Assembly: GCF_000019185.1 (NCBI RefSeq)
Contig: NC_010334.1
Location: 2,108,001-2,172,000, forward strand
DNA from: Shewanella halifaxensis HAW-EB4
GTDB lineage: Bacteria > Pseudomonadota > Gammaproteobacteria > Enterobacterales > Shewanellaceae
DNA: 64,000 nt
Direction: 5' to 3'
The translations under genes and the position numbers were made by a program. The notes under the pieces are model-generated. The model saw only the letters and a list, made by a program, of their open reading frames with translations, was not told the DNA's origin and did no database searches. Of the stretch, positions 33,818 through 42,168 are shown piece by piece. Numbering within the stretch: the first letter of the stretch is position 1; every line of letters starts with the position of its first letter.

Positions 33818-34375
33818 TTATTGTTGGTTTATATAGCGATATAAGGTGGCTATACCCACGCCAGCTGCCTTTGCTGCTGCTTCCTTAGATAAACCTTTGC
33901 TAGTGTATTTTAGTGCCTGTTCACATTTATCAATAGTTTTCTGACTTTGCTGTTTTCCTTTGAACTTACCTTCTTTTTTAGCTGTCTCAATTCCTATTGC
34001 TTGCTTCTCTAACATTTGCTCTCTTTGCATAGTTGCAACCGCTGCTAAGGTTGTTAGCACCATTTTTCCTGCTGAAGAGGTGATATCTATTTGACCAAGA
34101 TCATCGATGTTGATGCTAACCCCTTTCTGAGTCATCTCTTCAACAAAGCTAATTACCTCCATTGTGTTTCGTCCAATACGCGATAAATCTTGAACGATGA
34201 TTGAGTCGCCCCTTGCGATAGTATTACGTAACTGATTGAAGCTAGGCCGATCTAGTGATTTCCCTGTAGATTTGTCAGAGAACACCTTATCTGCCTTGTA
34301 CCGAGATTGGAGGTAGATGATCTGCTGATCAACATTTTGGTCTTTAGTTGATGTTCGAGCATAGATGTATTGCAT
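33818..34375 (-). CDS. Serine recombinase (resolvase/invertase family)
   Basis: 185 aa. The N-terminal catalytic domain has the nucleophile Ser9 in YARTSTKDQN, then GRNTMEVISF and AAVATMQREQMLEKQ helix E. The C-terminal HTH (GLSKEAAAKAAGVGIATLYRYI) is a Hin/resolvase DNA-binding domain. Its upstream region has three CTAT-N3-ATAG palindromes, a likely res/operator. It could resolve element dimers or invert a segment; no second res site was found in the window. Reads away from the CBASS operon. Confidence 0.92.
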   Translation of the reverse strand: MQYIYARTSTKDQNVDQQIIYLQSRYKADKVFSDKSTGKSLDRPSFNQLRNTIARGDSIIVQDLSRIGRNTMEVISFVEEMTQKGVSINIDDLGQIDITSSAGKMVLTTLAAVATMQREQMLEKQAIGIETAKKEGKFKGKQQSQKTIDKCEQALKYTSKGLSKEAAAKAAGVGIATLYRYINQQ

Positions 34376-34394
34376 TGAGATTGTCCTTCTTCCT

Positions 34395-34454
34395 CTATCA
34401 TATAGGACTTAAATGATAACTCTATCGTATAGGTCTGTAAAGTCTATGTGATAG
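34395..34454. promoter_or_regulatory. Three-palindrome res/operator region
   Basis: CTATCATATAG (34395–34405), CTATCGTATAG (34422–34432) and CTATGTGATAG (34444–34454) share CTAT-N3-ATAG. They lie 20–80 bases upstream of the recombinase start and are probably its binding sites, both for recombination and for autorepression. Confidence 0.6.
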
Positions 34455-34666
34455 AGTGATTAAGGGTTATCGGATAAGCGTGGTTAAATAATAGAGATAA
34501 TTATATTAAGTTACTGCAGGCTAATCGCCCGCCATTGCTGGGCTTGCTTGTTTTTTAGCCTGATCTAATATTGTCAATTTCAAATAAAAAAACTTTTAAC
34601 CCATTGAAAAACAGCTTCATTAACACCACTTAATGAATATACGTTAATCATGAATGGGATTGGAAA

Positions 34667-35704
34667 ATGAGTATTCAAAAAAGCTTTAAGGGATTTCACG
34701 ATAAGATAAAACTTGGATATTCAGACACCGAATATTCTACAGCCAAGATAAAAGATTCAAGCATTACTGCTGCAGTTAAGGCTGCTTTTAAGGATGAAGG
34801 GTACTCTGTAGTAGATGATTTCATTCAAGGCTCTTTTTCTACTCATACAGCGATTAAAAGTAAAGATGGTGATTTCGATATTGACCGTGCGGTGGTTATC
34901 GATTACCAAGATTCACCTGATAATCCAATCGAGCCTAAAAAAGTAGTTCTGGACGTTCTCGAAAAGAGAGGCTTCAAAAACGCCAAGATTAAGAAACCAT
35001 GCGTGACGGCTGATTATAAAAGTGAAAACCTCCATATTGACTTTCCTATATATAGGAACAATAACGGGACTCTAGAGCTTGCTGTCGGTAAAGCTAACTC
35101 AAATCAAGATAACAGAGAATGGGCGATTTCAGACCCTAAGGGACTTAGAAGCTGGATCAAAGATAGTTCTACATATGGCAATTCAGCAGAGTTAAAACAA
35201 CAACAATTCAATAGACTTGTTAGGTATGTGAAAAGGTGGCGAGATCATAAGTTTACCGATGATAGTGTAAGATCGAAAGTATATTCAATCGGTTTAACTG
35301 TAATGTTAAAAGCTGATTTCGTCTGGGCTTTAGATGATGATGGTTACCCTGATGATTTAAAGGCACTTAGAGACACAATTTCGAGTGTGATTAGCACTAA
35401 TTATTTCAGGTTTATTGGTGTTGACCAGTATAAAGTTCAAGTCATGCTTCCTAAAGCGCCTTATAGAGACATTTTTGATGGAAGTAGCACCAATACAGGC
35501 AGTCAATTACGCAATAAACTTAATAGCTTAAAGAGTAAACTTGATGAAGCTATTGCAGAAACAGACAATACCAAGAAATGCCAAATTCTGAATAAGTTAT
35601 TTGGTGATGACTTCGAAATACCTGATGATACTAAAGGTGCTAATAATATTAGGAAGGCAGTGTATTCTTCTGCTGGTGCTGTAGGGACATCACAAGGCGC
35701 ATGA
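34667..35704 (+). CDS. CBASS CD-NTase (DncV-like cyclic nucleotide synthase)
   Basis: Makes a cyclic oligonucleotide on sensing phage. The nucleotidyltransferase core shows Gly55-Ser56 in FIQGSFSTHT, the metal Asp pair Asp71/Asp73 in DGDFDIDRAVV, and a third Asp125 in LHIDFPIY. 345 aa is typical. The pattern recalls the DncV-like (clade A) enzymes, but the product is not readable. The C-terminus ends in …TSQGA, a small-residue tail fit for Cap2 conjugation. A GGGATTGG site precedes the ATG. It overlaps cap2 by ATGA, the first gene of a four-gene operon. Confidence 0.92.
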   Translation: MSIQKSFKGFHDKIKLGYSDTEYSTAKIKDSSITAAVKAAFKDEGYSVVDDFIQGSFSTHTAIKSKDGDFDIDRAVVIDYQDSPDNPIEPKKVVLDVLEKRGFKNAKIKKPCVTADYKSENLHIDFPIYRNNNGTLELAVGKANSNQDNREWAISDPKGLRSWIKDSSTYGNSAELKQQQFNRLVRYVKRWRDHKFTDDSVRSKVYSIGLTVMLKADFVWALDDDGYPDDLKALRDTISSVISTNYFRFIGVDQYKVQVMLPKAPYRDIFDGSSTNTGSQLRNKLNSLKSKLDEAIAETDNTKKCQILNKLFGDDFEIPDDTKGANNIRKAVYSSAGAVGTSQGA

Positions 35705-37425
35705 ATTACGATGAACTTGTAGCGTACCTTAAAACAGCTGGGTATGATGTTTGTACCCACAAACATCTCAACAAAGGATGCATTAAGGTTGATTTTGATG
35801 TCGGTAGACACAAAGTTAGCTTTATTCATTTTTATGTAGATGAGTTTAATGTTCTTCCAGTATTTTTACTTTTGGAGCCTAGGCAGTTTGGCGTATTGGC
35901 CCACGTTTTACCTTTTGAAGGGAACGAGTTAGGATACGTTTGTGTAAACGATAGGGATTCTGTATCGGTTAACTTCGAACAACCTCATTTAGCTATCCTA
36001 GAGTCTTTACAAAGACATATATCCATTATCTCACATGGGCTGACGGATCCTGATTGGAATAAAAGTGAGCTTTTAAGAGAGTTTAATGCTAATTGGAAAG
36101 CAATTTGTTCCAAGGAAGGGCATGAGTTAGTTTGTACCTCTGTAGATGGTAGCATAGAGGTAATGTCTGTTTACTCTCCCCAAAAGGGGCATTCTGTAGG
36201 GTTTGATTCATTTTATTTAGGTATATCAGAAAGCACACAAGACTTAGCTGAGTATTCCTATATACGGCGCTCCGCTTTATCTAAAGAGCGTTCCAAGTCA
36301 ACTCGAAGAGGATATATAATTCCATTACAGGATTTAGTTCCCGCTCCAACTCATATTGATGAAATTGGCACTTGGTATCTAGAAGCGATTAAAAATTTAT
36401 CAGCAGTTGATCAACAAAGTTTTACTCGGAATATGTTGCAATGGAGAGATACGGAATTCTGGTTAGTTTTTAATGCTATGACACCATCAGGGAGAACTTG
36501 GTTTTGTTTGCATTTTAAATCTTCTAAAAAGAAAACTCTTCCTATTACAGTTCACGCACTTAAGGATTGGGTTATTAGTGCTGTCGAAGTGACACTCTTT
36601 AATCAGCAGCTAGTAATGCCTCGAAGTGGAGCTGATACATCTTTAGTCTCTAAGCGCGTATTACTTATTGGATGTGGTTCAGTTGGCTGTGAAATAGCGG
36701 GTAATTTGGCATCTTCTGGCGTGGGTAATTTGGCTATAAGTGATCCAGATAAGCTTTCTATTAGTAACTTGTATCGTCACACTTTGCCAAATCATTGGAT
36801 TGGGGCTAATAAAGCTTGGTCGATGAAGTTAAGCCTAGAGTTTAAGTACCCATTTATATCTGTAACTTCTTCTGAGCTTGAATTGTTACATATAAGAAAT
36901 AAAGAACTATTGGAATCCTATGATTTAATAATCGTAGCTATAGGCTCTCCTACGCATGAACGGATATTTCATGATTTTATTATTGAAAGTAAAGTTAACG
37001 TACCTATTATAAATACATGGGTAGAAGGCTACGGTGTAGGAGGGCATGCAACCCTTGATATATCAGGTTCTAAAGGGTGTTTAAGGTGTGCATATGTTGA
37101 TCCTGAAACTCTGGGTCGTGGTTTATCTTCTAACCTTAATTTCTTTGAAAACAATCAAAATATTACAGTAAACCATGGTGGCTGTGGTGATTTATTTCTG
37201 CCCTATAGTTCTATTAGTGCTGGCCAAACTGCGATTCTGGCATCTGACTTAGCTGTTAAGTATCTTACTGGGAAGCTTGAATGTTCATCCAAAGTGAGCT
37301 GGAAAGGTGATGATAGTGATGCAAGGCAAGCAGGATTAAAGTTAAATCACCGCTATGAAATGTTTACTAAATCTTTATCTATAGAGCCCTTATACAATGA
37401 ATATTGTGATATTTGTCAGGATTAG
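35701..37425 (+). CDS. cap2: CBASS Cap2, E2–E1 ubiquitin-ligase-like fusion
   Basis: 574 aa. The E2-like N-terminus has a candidate catalytic Cys81 in NELGYVCVND. The E1-like domain starts near residue 320 with the ATP-binding Rossmann VLLIGCGSVGCEIAGNL. Cys residues follow in GCLRCAY and NHGGCGDLF, and a terminal YCDIC pairs with CLRC as a likely zinc site. Cap2 links the CD-NTase C-terminus to cellular targets, which primes the enzyme. It starts inside the CD-NTase stop (ATGA) and is followed by cap3 after 5 bases. Confidence 0.92.
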   Translation: MNYDELVAYLKTAGYDVCTHKHLNKGCIKVDFDVGRHKVSFIHFYVDEFNVLPVFLLLEPRQFGVLAHVLPFEGNELGYVCVNDRDSVSVNFEQPHLAILESLQRHISIISHGLTDPDWNKSELLREFNANWKAICSKEGHELVCTSVDGSIEVMSVYSPQKGHSVGFDSFYLGISESTQDLAEYSYIRRSALSKERSKSTRRGYIIPLQDLVPAPTHIDEIGTWYLEAIKNLSAVDQQSFTRNMLQWRDTEFWLVFNAMTPSGRTWFCLHFKSSKKKTLPITVHALKDWVISAVEVTLFNQQLVMPRSGADTSLVSKRVLLIGCGSVGCEIAGNLASSGVGNLAISDPDKLSISNLYRHTLPNHWIGANKAWSMKLSLEFKYPFISVTSSELELLHIRNKELLESYDLIIVAIGSPTHERIFHDFIIESKVNVPIINTWVEGYGVGGHATLDISGSKGCLRCAYVDPETLGRGLSSNLNFFENNQNITVNHGGCGDLFLPYSSISAGQTAILASDLAVKYLTGKLECSSKVSWKGDDSDARQAGLKLNHRYEMFTKSLSIEPLYNEYCDICQD

Positions 37426-37430
37426 TTTAT

Positions 37431-37886
37431 ATGGAGTTTAAAGGTGCAGGTGTAACTGTTTATGTTAATGATGATGTCGTTAAGATTTGGCTATCATCTA
37501 GGCAAATCTCATTTTCTACACATGAAGCATTTGGTGTTCTTATAGCATCGACTTCAGAGGATAGAAAAGAGTATTGGATTGAGTCGGTGACAGTTCCAAA
37601 ACCAGAAGATAGTAGCACTCGATGTTCTTTTATTCTAAAGGATATAAGCCACCAGCTTACAGTAGATAAAGCATTTTCAGATAGTGAAGGTCAATTGATT
37701 TACCTTGGTACTTGGCATACTCACCCTCAGGAGAAACCAGTACCTTCAGATATTGATAAGGTAGATTGGAAAAATTGCATTAAGGATAATCTAGATAGGA
37801 GATTATTTTTTGTAATAGTTGGAACAGAAAGGGTACACATTTACACCAAAGGTATTTTTGGTTTTAAGGCGTTAATGCCAATCTAG
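37431..37886 (+). CDS. cap3: CBASS Cap3, JAB/JAMM deconjugating peptidase
   Basis: 152 aa. The JAMM zinc motif is His96-Thr-His98, then Ser106 and Asp109 (HTHPQEKPVPSDID); the upstream Glu is likely in EYWIES. Cap3 removes or recycles the CD-NTase conjugate made by Cap2. I choose the ATG at 37431 with AGGA 9 bases upstream; a TTG at 37413, overlapping cap2, is an alternative. 12 bases separate it from the effector gene. Confidence 0.92.
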   Translation: MEFKGAGVTVYVNDDVVKIWLSSRQISFSTHEAFGVLIASTSEDRKEYWIESVTVPKPEDSSTRCSFILKDISHQLTVDKAFSDSEGQLIYLGTWHTHPQEKPVPSDIDKVDWKNCIKDNLDRRLFFVIVGTERVHIYTKGIFGFKALMPI

Positions 37887-37898
37887 GATCATTTTTCA

Positions 37899-38969
37899 AT
37901 GAGAATTTTTTTAATTTCGATGTTTAAACAAGGCTTCAAGTTTCTAATTAGACCTAGGAATGTTGTTTTTCTTTCTGCACGTTTAATGATGTTAGTAGGG
38001 TTTGGCGGAAGAGCTATGACCCACTTTATTTTTGGTGTTGAGTCATCAGTTGGTGACAAGGTTACTTTGGCATATCAAAGAACAGATAATGAACTAATAT
38101 TGAACAGTATTTTGCTTTTTATAGGCTTTGTAGGTTTTATGATACTCGTTTATGAAGTCATTACTATTATAAGGTTAAGAAAGAAAACATCCCAGATAGT
38201 AATTGAACACATTGGATTAAGAGAGCGTATTTCTTCACCGTTGATCAATGCAGTAACTTTAAAGGAGGGGAAAGCGGATTCCCTTCCAATAGATTTAAAT
38301 GACTGCTATGAAAATGGAGTTGTAACTAAAGCGGAGCTTGCTCTCCAAACAACTCTATTTAGTCTTAGTAAAACCTTACACAATTTGAAGAATCAAGTGG
38401 GTATTAGAGATAGCAATGTTCATTATGGCGGTATGCCTCCTGTACCATTGGGGTTTTTAGCGGGATACACTCTTGGAAATACGTCTGAAATTAACCTTTG
38501 GGATTACAATCGAGATGAAGGTTGGTACAAGGTCGATGGTTTTAATGATTCGAACAACCCTGTAGTAAATTGGGATTTATATAAAGATGAGAGTGATGAA
38601 GTGTGTCTTATACTCGGAATATCTTTCTTCGTGCATGTAAGTGCATTAGGGGAGCGTATAGGTGGTGGTTCGCATGTATCTATAAGTATGCCTTCTACAA
38701 AGCACGATAATATGTCTAGTATAGAAAAACTAAAGAATTTTCAGTCTGAATTTAGAGAAATTATGAATAAGTTTACTTCAGATGGGATAAGAAGGGTCCA
38801 TATCTTCTGCGCTGCTCAAGCTTCTTTCAATTTTGCTATGGGCCAACAAATAACAAAGAACCACCCTACATGTATTGTCTATGAATTTGTAAATTCAGAA
38901 TCTGATATGAAGTACCCTTGGGGCATCAAATTTAACGAAAAGTCATCAGAGCCATCTGTTTATCGGTGA
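37899..38969 (+). CDS. cap14: CBASS effector: two-TM SAVED protein (Cap14-like)
   Basis: 356 aa. Two hydrophobic segments at about residues 21–40 and 67–91 anchor the N-terminus in the membrane. A cytoplasmic region from about 140 to 350 fits a SAVED sensor: LILGISFFVHVSALGERI, then IEKLKNFQSEF and RRVHIFCAAQASFNFAMGQQ, with ECVYEF-type end (CIVYEFV). SAVED domains bind cyclic oligonucleotides; TM-SAVED effectors are thought to disrupt the membrane and cause abortive infection. AGGATC about 12 bases before the ATG supports the start. Last gene of the operon. Confidence 0.88.
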   Translation: MRIFLISMFKQGFKFLIRPRNVVFLSARLMMLVGFGGRAMTHFIFGVESSVGDKVTLAYQRTDNELILNSILLFIGFVGFMILVYEVITIIRLRKKTSQIVIEHIGLRERISSPLINAVTLKEGKADSLPIDLNDCYENGVVTKAELALQTTLFSLSKTLHNLKNQVGIRDSNVHYGGMPPVPLGFLAGYTLGNTSEINLWDYNRDEGWYKVDGFNDSNNPVVNWDLYKDESDEVCLILGISFFVHVSALGERIGGGSHVSISMPSTKHDNMSSIEKLKNFQSEFREIMNKFTSDGIRRVHIFCAAQASFNFAMGQQITKNHPTCIVYEFVNSESDMKYPWGIKFNEKSSEPSVYR

Positions 38970-39639
38970 TTCATTTTCGTTCAATGGCCTCTATGGATTA
39001 AAGACATAGTCGATACTGAGTATGTTAGACCAGTTTACAAATTGGTACTTGGATCTAAAAAAATTCATAAATTAAATACAGGTTTCTGTAATTTTTTTCA
39101 AAATCTAACCATCAGTTAAAGGTGCATTGCTTAAGTTACGGACCCCGTACCCCCTATATGAATTAGATGTTTAAGGATGTCTAATGTTAGCTGGTATTAA
39201 TACAAAATCATTGCCATATATGAGGGAGAGCATAATTGTCAGAGTGAAGGACTGTGCTTGCTTAAAGCTAAGTTGTATATATAGGGACAGTATAGATTTG
39301 TTATCATGAAGAACTTATATTTGATTTTAACCTTTAAGGCTTTCCTTTCTTATTGTGTAGCTCTTAATGATTGATTTCAACCGCCGTATGCAATGTTAAA
39401 CAAGTTCGAATCGCTTGATACCCTTTTATCTATTTATCACTAAAGGAGAAGGAACTGTATTCACGACCTAGTTAGTTTGTTTTAACTTACAACTTTACTG
39501 GCAAGGTTTTTGTCAAAAACAATTGATTGAGACTGCATTTGTATAGTGGTTCTAATCAACTTAAGGATTTATTAAATTCTTCTCCTGTCTTTAAAGGGGT
39601 TTTCGGTGGGGCATGGGTGTCAAAAGAAACCGATTAAAG
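38970..39639. other. Gene-poor gap after the CBASS operon
   Basis: 670 AT-rich bases with no frame supported by a ribosome site. A 41-codon frame from 39184 (MLAGINTKSLPYMRESII) has a weak upstream AAGGA and is not called. No clear terminator for the operon was found. A GGACCCCGTACCCCCTAT stretch near 39140 is unusually C-rich for this region. Confidence 0.45.
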
Positions 39640-40482
39640 CTATTTAAGCTTGTTTTTGGACAGATACGATTTTATTGCATTTAAGGTTGGGTCATTCAGT
39701 CTTCTGAAAATCTGTGTCGGTGTCAGCTTCTCTTCGTATTTCAGTCTTATAGCCTCCTCATGCCAACACTTACAGTTGAATGCTTTTTTCGGTTGAAGCT
39801 GCTTAGTTAATAACTCATTTGTAGTTGTTAGTGTTTTAATCGTTTTTTCAGCAGTTTTTAATTTTATTGTAGCTAACCTATTCGCTTCGTTCGTCTTCGT
39901 TTGCTTTCTAGCTGTTTGGATCTTTGTGAGACAGTCGTAGAATTTGCCTAAACTGTAGTACTCAAGCATGTGCTTTTTCCAGTAATTATGATTACTAAGG
40001 GCTTGTGTTACTGAGTGATTACGCAGGCTAGTTAAAACGCTTAGAGTTGAATTGTGTCGTCTTGATTTTGCAACATTAATAAACTCACTAGTGATAAGAA
40101 CAGACTTATCTATCGCTAGGGGCTTTCCTATAGTTCTTTCTAGTGCATCTTTGGGAGTTATACCCTCTAACACATCTACTACTATCGATCTAATTGTTTC
40201 TTCTGAGAAATACCAGTCAGGGTGAACGGGTTCGGGAAGTTTGTATTTGCTACGTATTGAGGCTATTTCATCTTTAATTAACTGGTTAATTTTTTGTTTG
40301 ATTACAGGGTAAGCTACATCCTCTATAAGCCCTAGTTTTATGTCTTTATCTACTGTTTGTTCAACATCAAGCTTCACTTGATTTATGAGGCTGTTGAGGT
40401 GTTTCTGTGCATTGTATCGGTCTAAAGTGGAAAAATATTCTAAGTCAGAAAGAGTTGTGTCATCCGCGTTGTTAATAATCAC
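39640..40482 (-). CDS. Unknown element protein (280 aa) with C-terminal HTH-like end
   Basis: A 280-aa hydrophilic, Lys/Glu-rich protein. A coiled coil is likely at about 175–230 (KFYDCLTKIQTARKQTK, TTTNELLTKQL). The last 45 residues (AIRLKYEEKLTPTQIFRRLN) look like a small helix-turn-helix, preceded by a CKCWHEE Cys pair. It lies just inside attR and reads towards the CBASS operon. It could be a recombination directionality or regulatory protein; no family was recognised. Confidence 0.6.
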   Translation of the reverse strand: MIINNADDTTLSDLEYFSTLDRYNAQKHLNSLINQVKLDVEQTVDKDIKLGLIEDVAYPVIKQKINQLIKDEIASIRSKYKLPEPVHPDWYFSEETIRSIVVDVLEGITPKDALERTIGKPLAIDKSVLITSEFINVAKSRRHNSTLSVLTSLRNHSVTQALSNHNYWKKHMLEYYSLGKFYDCLTKIQTARKQTKTNEANRLATIKLKTAEKTIKTLTTTNELLTKQLQPKKAFNCKCWHEEAIRLKYEEKLTPTQIFRRLNDPTLNAIKSYLSKNKLK

Positions 40483-40500
40483 TTTTTAGAAACCTACTTT

Positions 40501-40522
40501 TGTGTACATTTATGTGTGCATA
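40501..40522. repeat. Right arm-type repeat
   Basis: Matches 28036–28057 at 20 of 22 positions in the same orientation, 47 bases inside attR. A likely integrase arm site. Confidence 0.6.
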
Positions 40523-40552
40523 TTATTACTGTGATCGTATACCCCCCTTTGT

Positions 40553-40609
40553 TTATAAGGGGGTCTCATAATCGTGCCAGAAGAGGGTTGGTTGGTTATT
40601 TGCAGACAT
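40553..40609 (-). pseudogene. Stranded original 5' end of sbcB
   Basis: On the minus strand, ATG at 40609 reads MSANNQPTLFWHDYETPL and stops. The first 15 residues are a proper SbcB N-terminus up to the ExoI motif. The reading frame is cut at the 16-bp repeat, where element sequence takes over. This is what remains of the host sbcB start and its native promoter lies to the right. Confidence 0.88.
40569..40584. other. attR: 16-bp att core
   Basis: Exact copy of 27885–27900. To its right is the original sbcB start; to its left is element DNA. Confidence 0.9.
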
Positions 40610-41057
40610 AAATTTAGTGACTATCACAAGCAATAATTGTGGTTATCATAGCACTGCCACAGCGTTAATGTCTTAGTTTACTGAGTACAGCTTAAGTACT
40701 TTGCTGGAGTTTGCAGCAGTTTTATCAACTGGATCGAAATCGGTTGGCGCAGTAGAATACCCGTTTTTTTAGATCTGCTATAACGAAATTATTTTACTCG
40801 TTTTTTTAATCTTAGGAGCTTTGCAGTGTAGTTGGCGACAACTTAACGTTCTGCATAAATTCAAAACGAAGGCTAATCATGCTGATGATATAATTTACAC
40901 AAATTATACAGAGTTAGCTTTTGTAGACTCTAGCCAAAACCTTGTTGTTTTGTTTGCGAGTCAGTTCCTAGGTCTGCGTTTGACAAATTAATATCTGGCC
41001 ATCTTTTACGTGTTACTTAAGTAGAGCGTTTAACCGTGGCCTTTCGGAGATGAATAC
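40610..41057. other. Intergenic region: native sbcB promoter side and rlmA upstream
   Basis: About 450 bases holding what should be the original sbcB promoter (minus strand, now reading only an 18-codon stub) and the rlmA promoter (plus strand). No other gene seen. Confidence 0.5.
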
Positions 41058-41864
41058 ATGATTTACCGTTGCCCCTTATGCCAGCAAGCTTTATCTAAAG
41101 AAGATAAAACTTGGTGTTGCCCGTCAAACCACCGATTTGATTGCGCCAAAGAAGGTTACGTAAACCTGTTACCAGTGCAAAAGAAGAAGTCGAACGATCC
41201 TGGTGATAACAAAGAGATGATGTTCGCTAGACGAGAATTTCTTAATAAGGGTTATTATCAAGACTTAAGCGATAAAGTTAACCAGCTCGCTAATGAGTAC
41301 CTTGAAGGTGCGCGTTTTGGTTTAGATATAGGTTGCGGCGAAGGCTACTATTCTGATCGTCTAGTAGAAAGCTTACCGAGTGACTTTAGCCTTTATGGTG
41401 TAGACATCAGTAAATCAGCACTTAAGTATGCTGCTAAGCGTTACCCTAATATTTCATTCAGCGTTGCAAGCGCATTTGATATGCCATTCCCTGATGATAG
41501 TTTTGACTTTATGCTACGCATTTACGCGCCATCATTAGATGTAGAGCTTAAACGGGTAATCAAATCAGGCGGGATTTTAATTACCGTTTGTGCTGGACCG
41601 AGACATCACTTTGCACTTAAAGAGCTTATCTATGATAACCCTAAAGAGCATACTGAGGACTCTTCTCAAATTGAGGGCTTCGAGTTAATCCATCAAGAGA
41701 GAATAGAGCAGGAGCTAACGCTCGATGATGCTGCCGATATTGGTCACTTTTTAAAAATGACACCTTATAACTGGAAGTTAACAGAAGAACAAAAATTAGC
41801 GTTAGCTAAATCAGGTCTGAGTTGTGAGTTAGATTTTAAGGTCGAAGTCTTCAGAGCCTTATAA
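41058..41864 (+). CDS. rlmA: 23S rRNA (guanine-745-N1)-methyltransferase
   Basis: RlmA methylates G745 of 23S rRNA. The N-terminal zinc site is CPLC…CC…H…C (YRCPLCQQALSKEDKTWCC, then NHRFDCAKEGYVNLL). The SAM-binding motif is GLDIGCGEGYYSDRL near residue 95, then DFMLRIYAPS in the catalytic region. 268 aa is normal. A GGAG lies upstream of the ATG. In the uninterrupted chromosome it would be divergent from sbcB. Confidence 0.94.
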   Translation: MIYRCPLCQQALSKEDKTWCCPSNHRFDCAKEGYVNLLPVQKKKSNDPGDNKEMMFARREFLNKGYYQDLSDKVNQLANEYLEGARFGLDIGCGEGYYSDRLVESLPSDFSLYGVDISKSALKYAAKRYPNISFSVASAFDMPFPDDSFDFMLRIYAPSLDVELKRVIKSGGILITVCAGPRHHFALKELIYDNPKEHTEDSSQIEGFELIHQERIEQELTLDDAADIGHFLKMTPYNWKLTEEQKLALAKSGLSCELDFKVEVFRAL

Positions 41865-42168
41865 ATCAATGGGTGCAGCTTGTCGGTTGTTTTTTAAGCG
41901 ATTCTTGGTGGTTGAGTTTTAATTTATAGAATTTAATTTTTTGATCCATTTGGCAAGCTCTAGAAATATAAGTAAAAACATACTAAATAACGATGCGAAT
42001 GTGTGTTGACTTATGATGAGAATGGTTTATAGTGGTTGCAGCTTGAAGGTTAGGCTTATTTTTATGTGTTCAATACGACAATGTTCGTCCTGTTAACATT
42101 AAGTAAACCGGCATTTTCCAGCTCTACTGCCGTTAAGGCTTTAATTTATATTTACAGGATTCAATATT
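41865..42168. other. Long leader upstream of the cold-shock gene
   Basis: About 300 bases without a gene. Cold-shock genes commonly have long structured 5' UTRs, and this gap could hold one. No cold-box sequence could be assigned with confidence. Confidence 0.4.

Larger units (their letters stand above)
27901..40584. mobile_element. 12.7-kb integrative element carrying CBASS
   Basis: Bounded by the 16-bp direct repeat in sbcB. Contents from the left: replacement sbcB 5' end, tyrosine integrase, VasI-like secreted protein, group II intron remnant, MazG-like and HNH genes, PUA-like protein, frameshifted fragment, AlpA-like regulator, serine recombinase, four-gene type II CBASS, and an unknown 280-aa protein. 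It is visibly AT-richer than both flanks. There are no conjugation genes, so it would need a helper to move between cells. Similar repeats of about 22 bp near both ends look like integrase arm sites. Confidence 0.9.

Noticed and set aside
39184..39309. 41-codon frame (MLAGINTKSLPYMRESII…) in the gap after CBASS
   Set aside because: Weak ribosome site and no support. Its DNA shows a short resemblance to bases near 16447, too short and imperfect to call a repeat.
38970..39639. A regulatory RNA linked to the CBASS operon
   Set aside because: No stable hairpin series, terminator or promoter pair could be shown by eye.
41865..42168. CspA-type thermosensor with cold box
   Set aside because: Length fits, but I could not identify the cold-box sequence, so only a long leader is noted.
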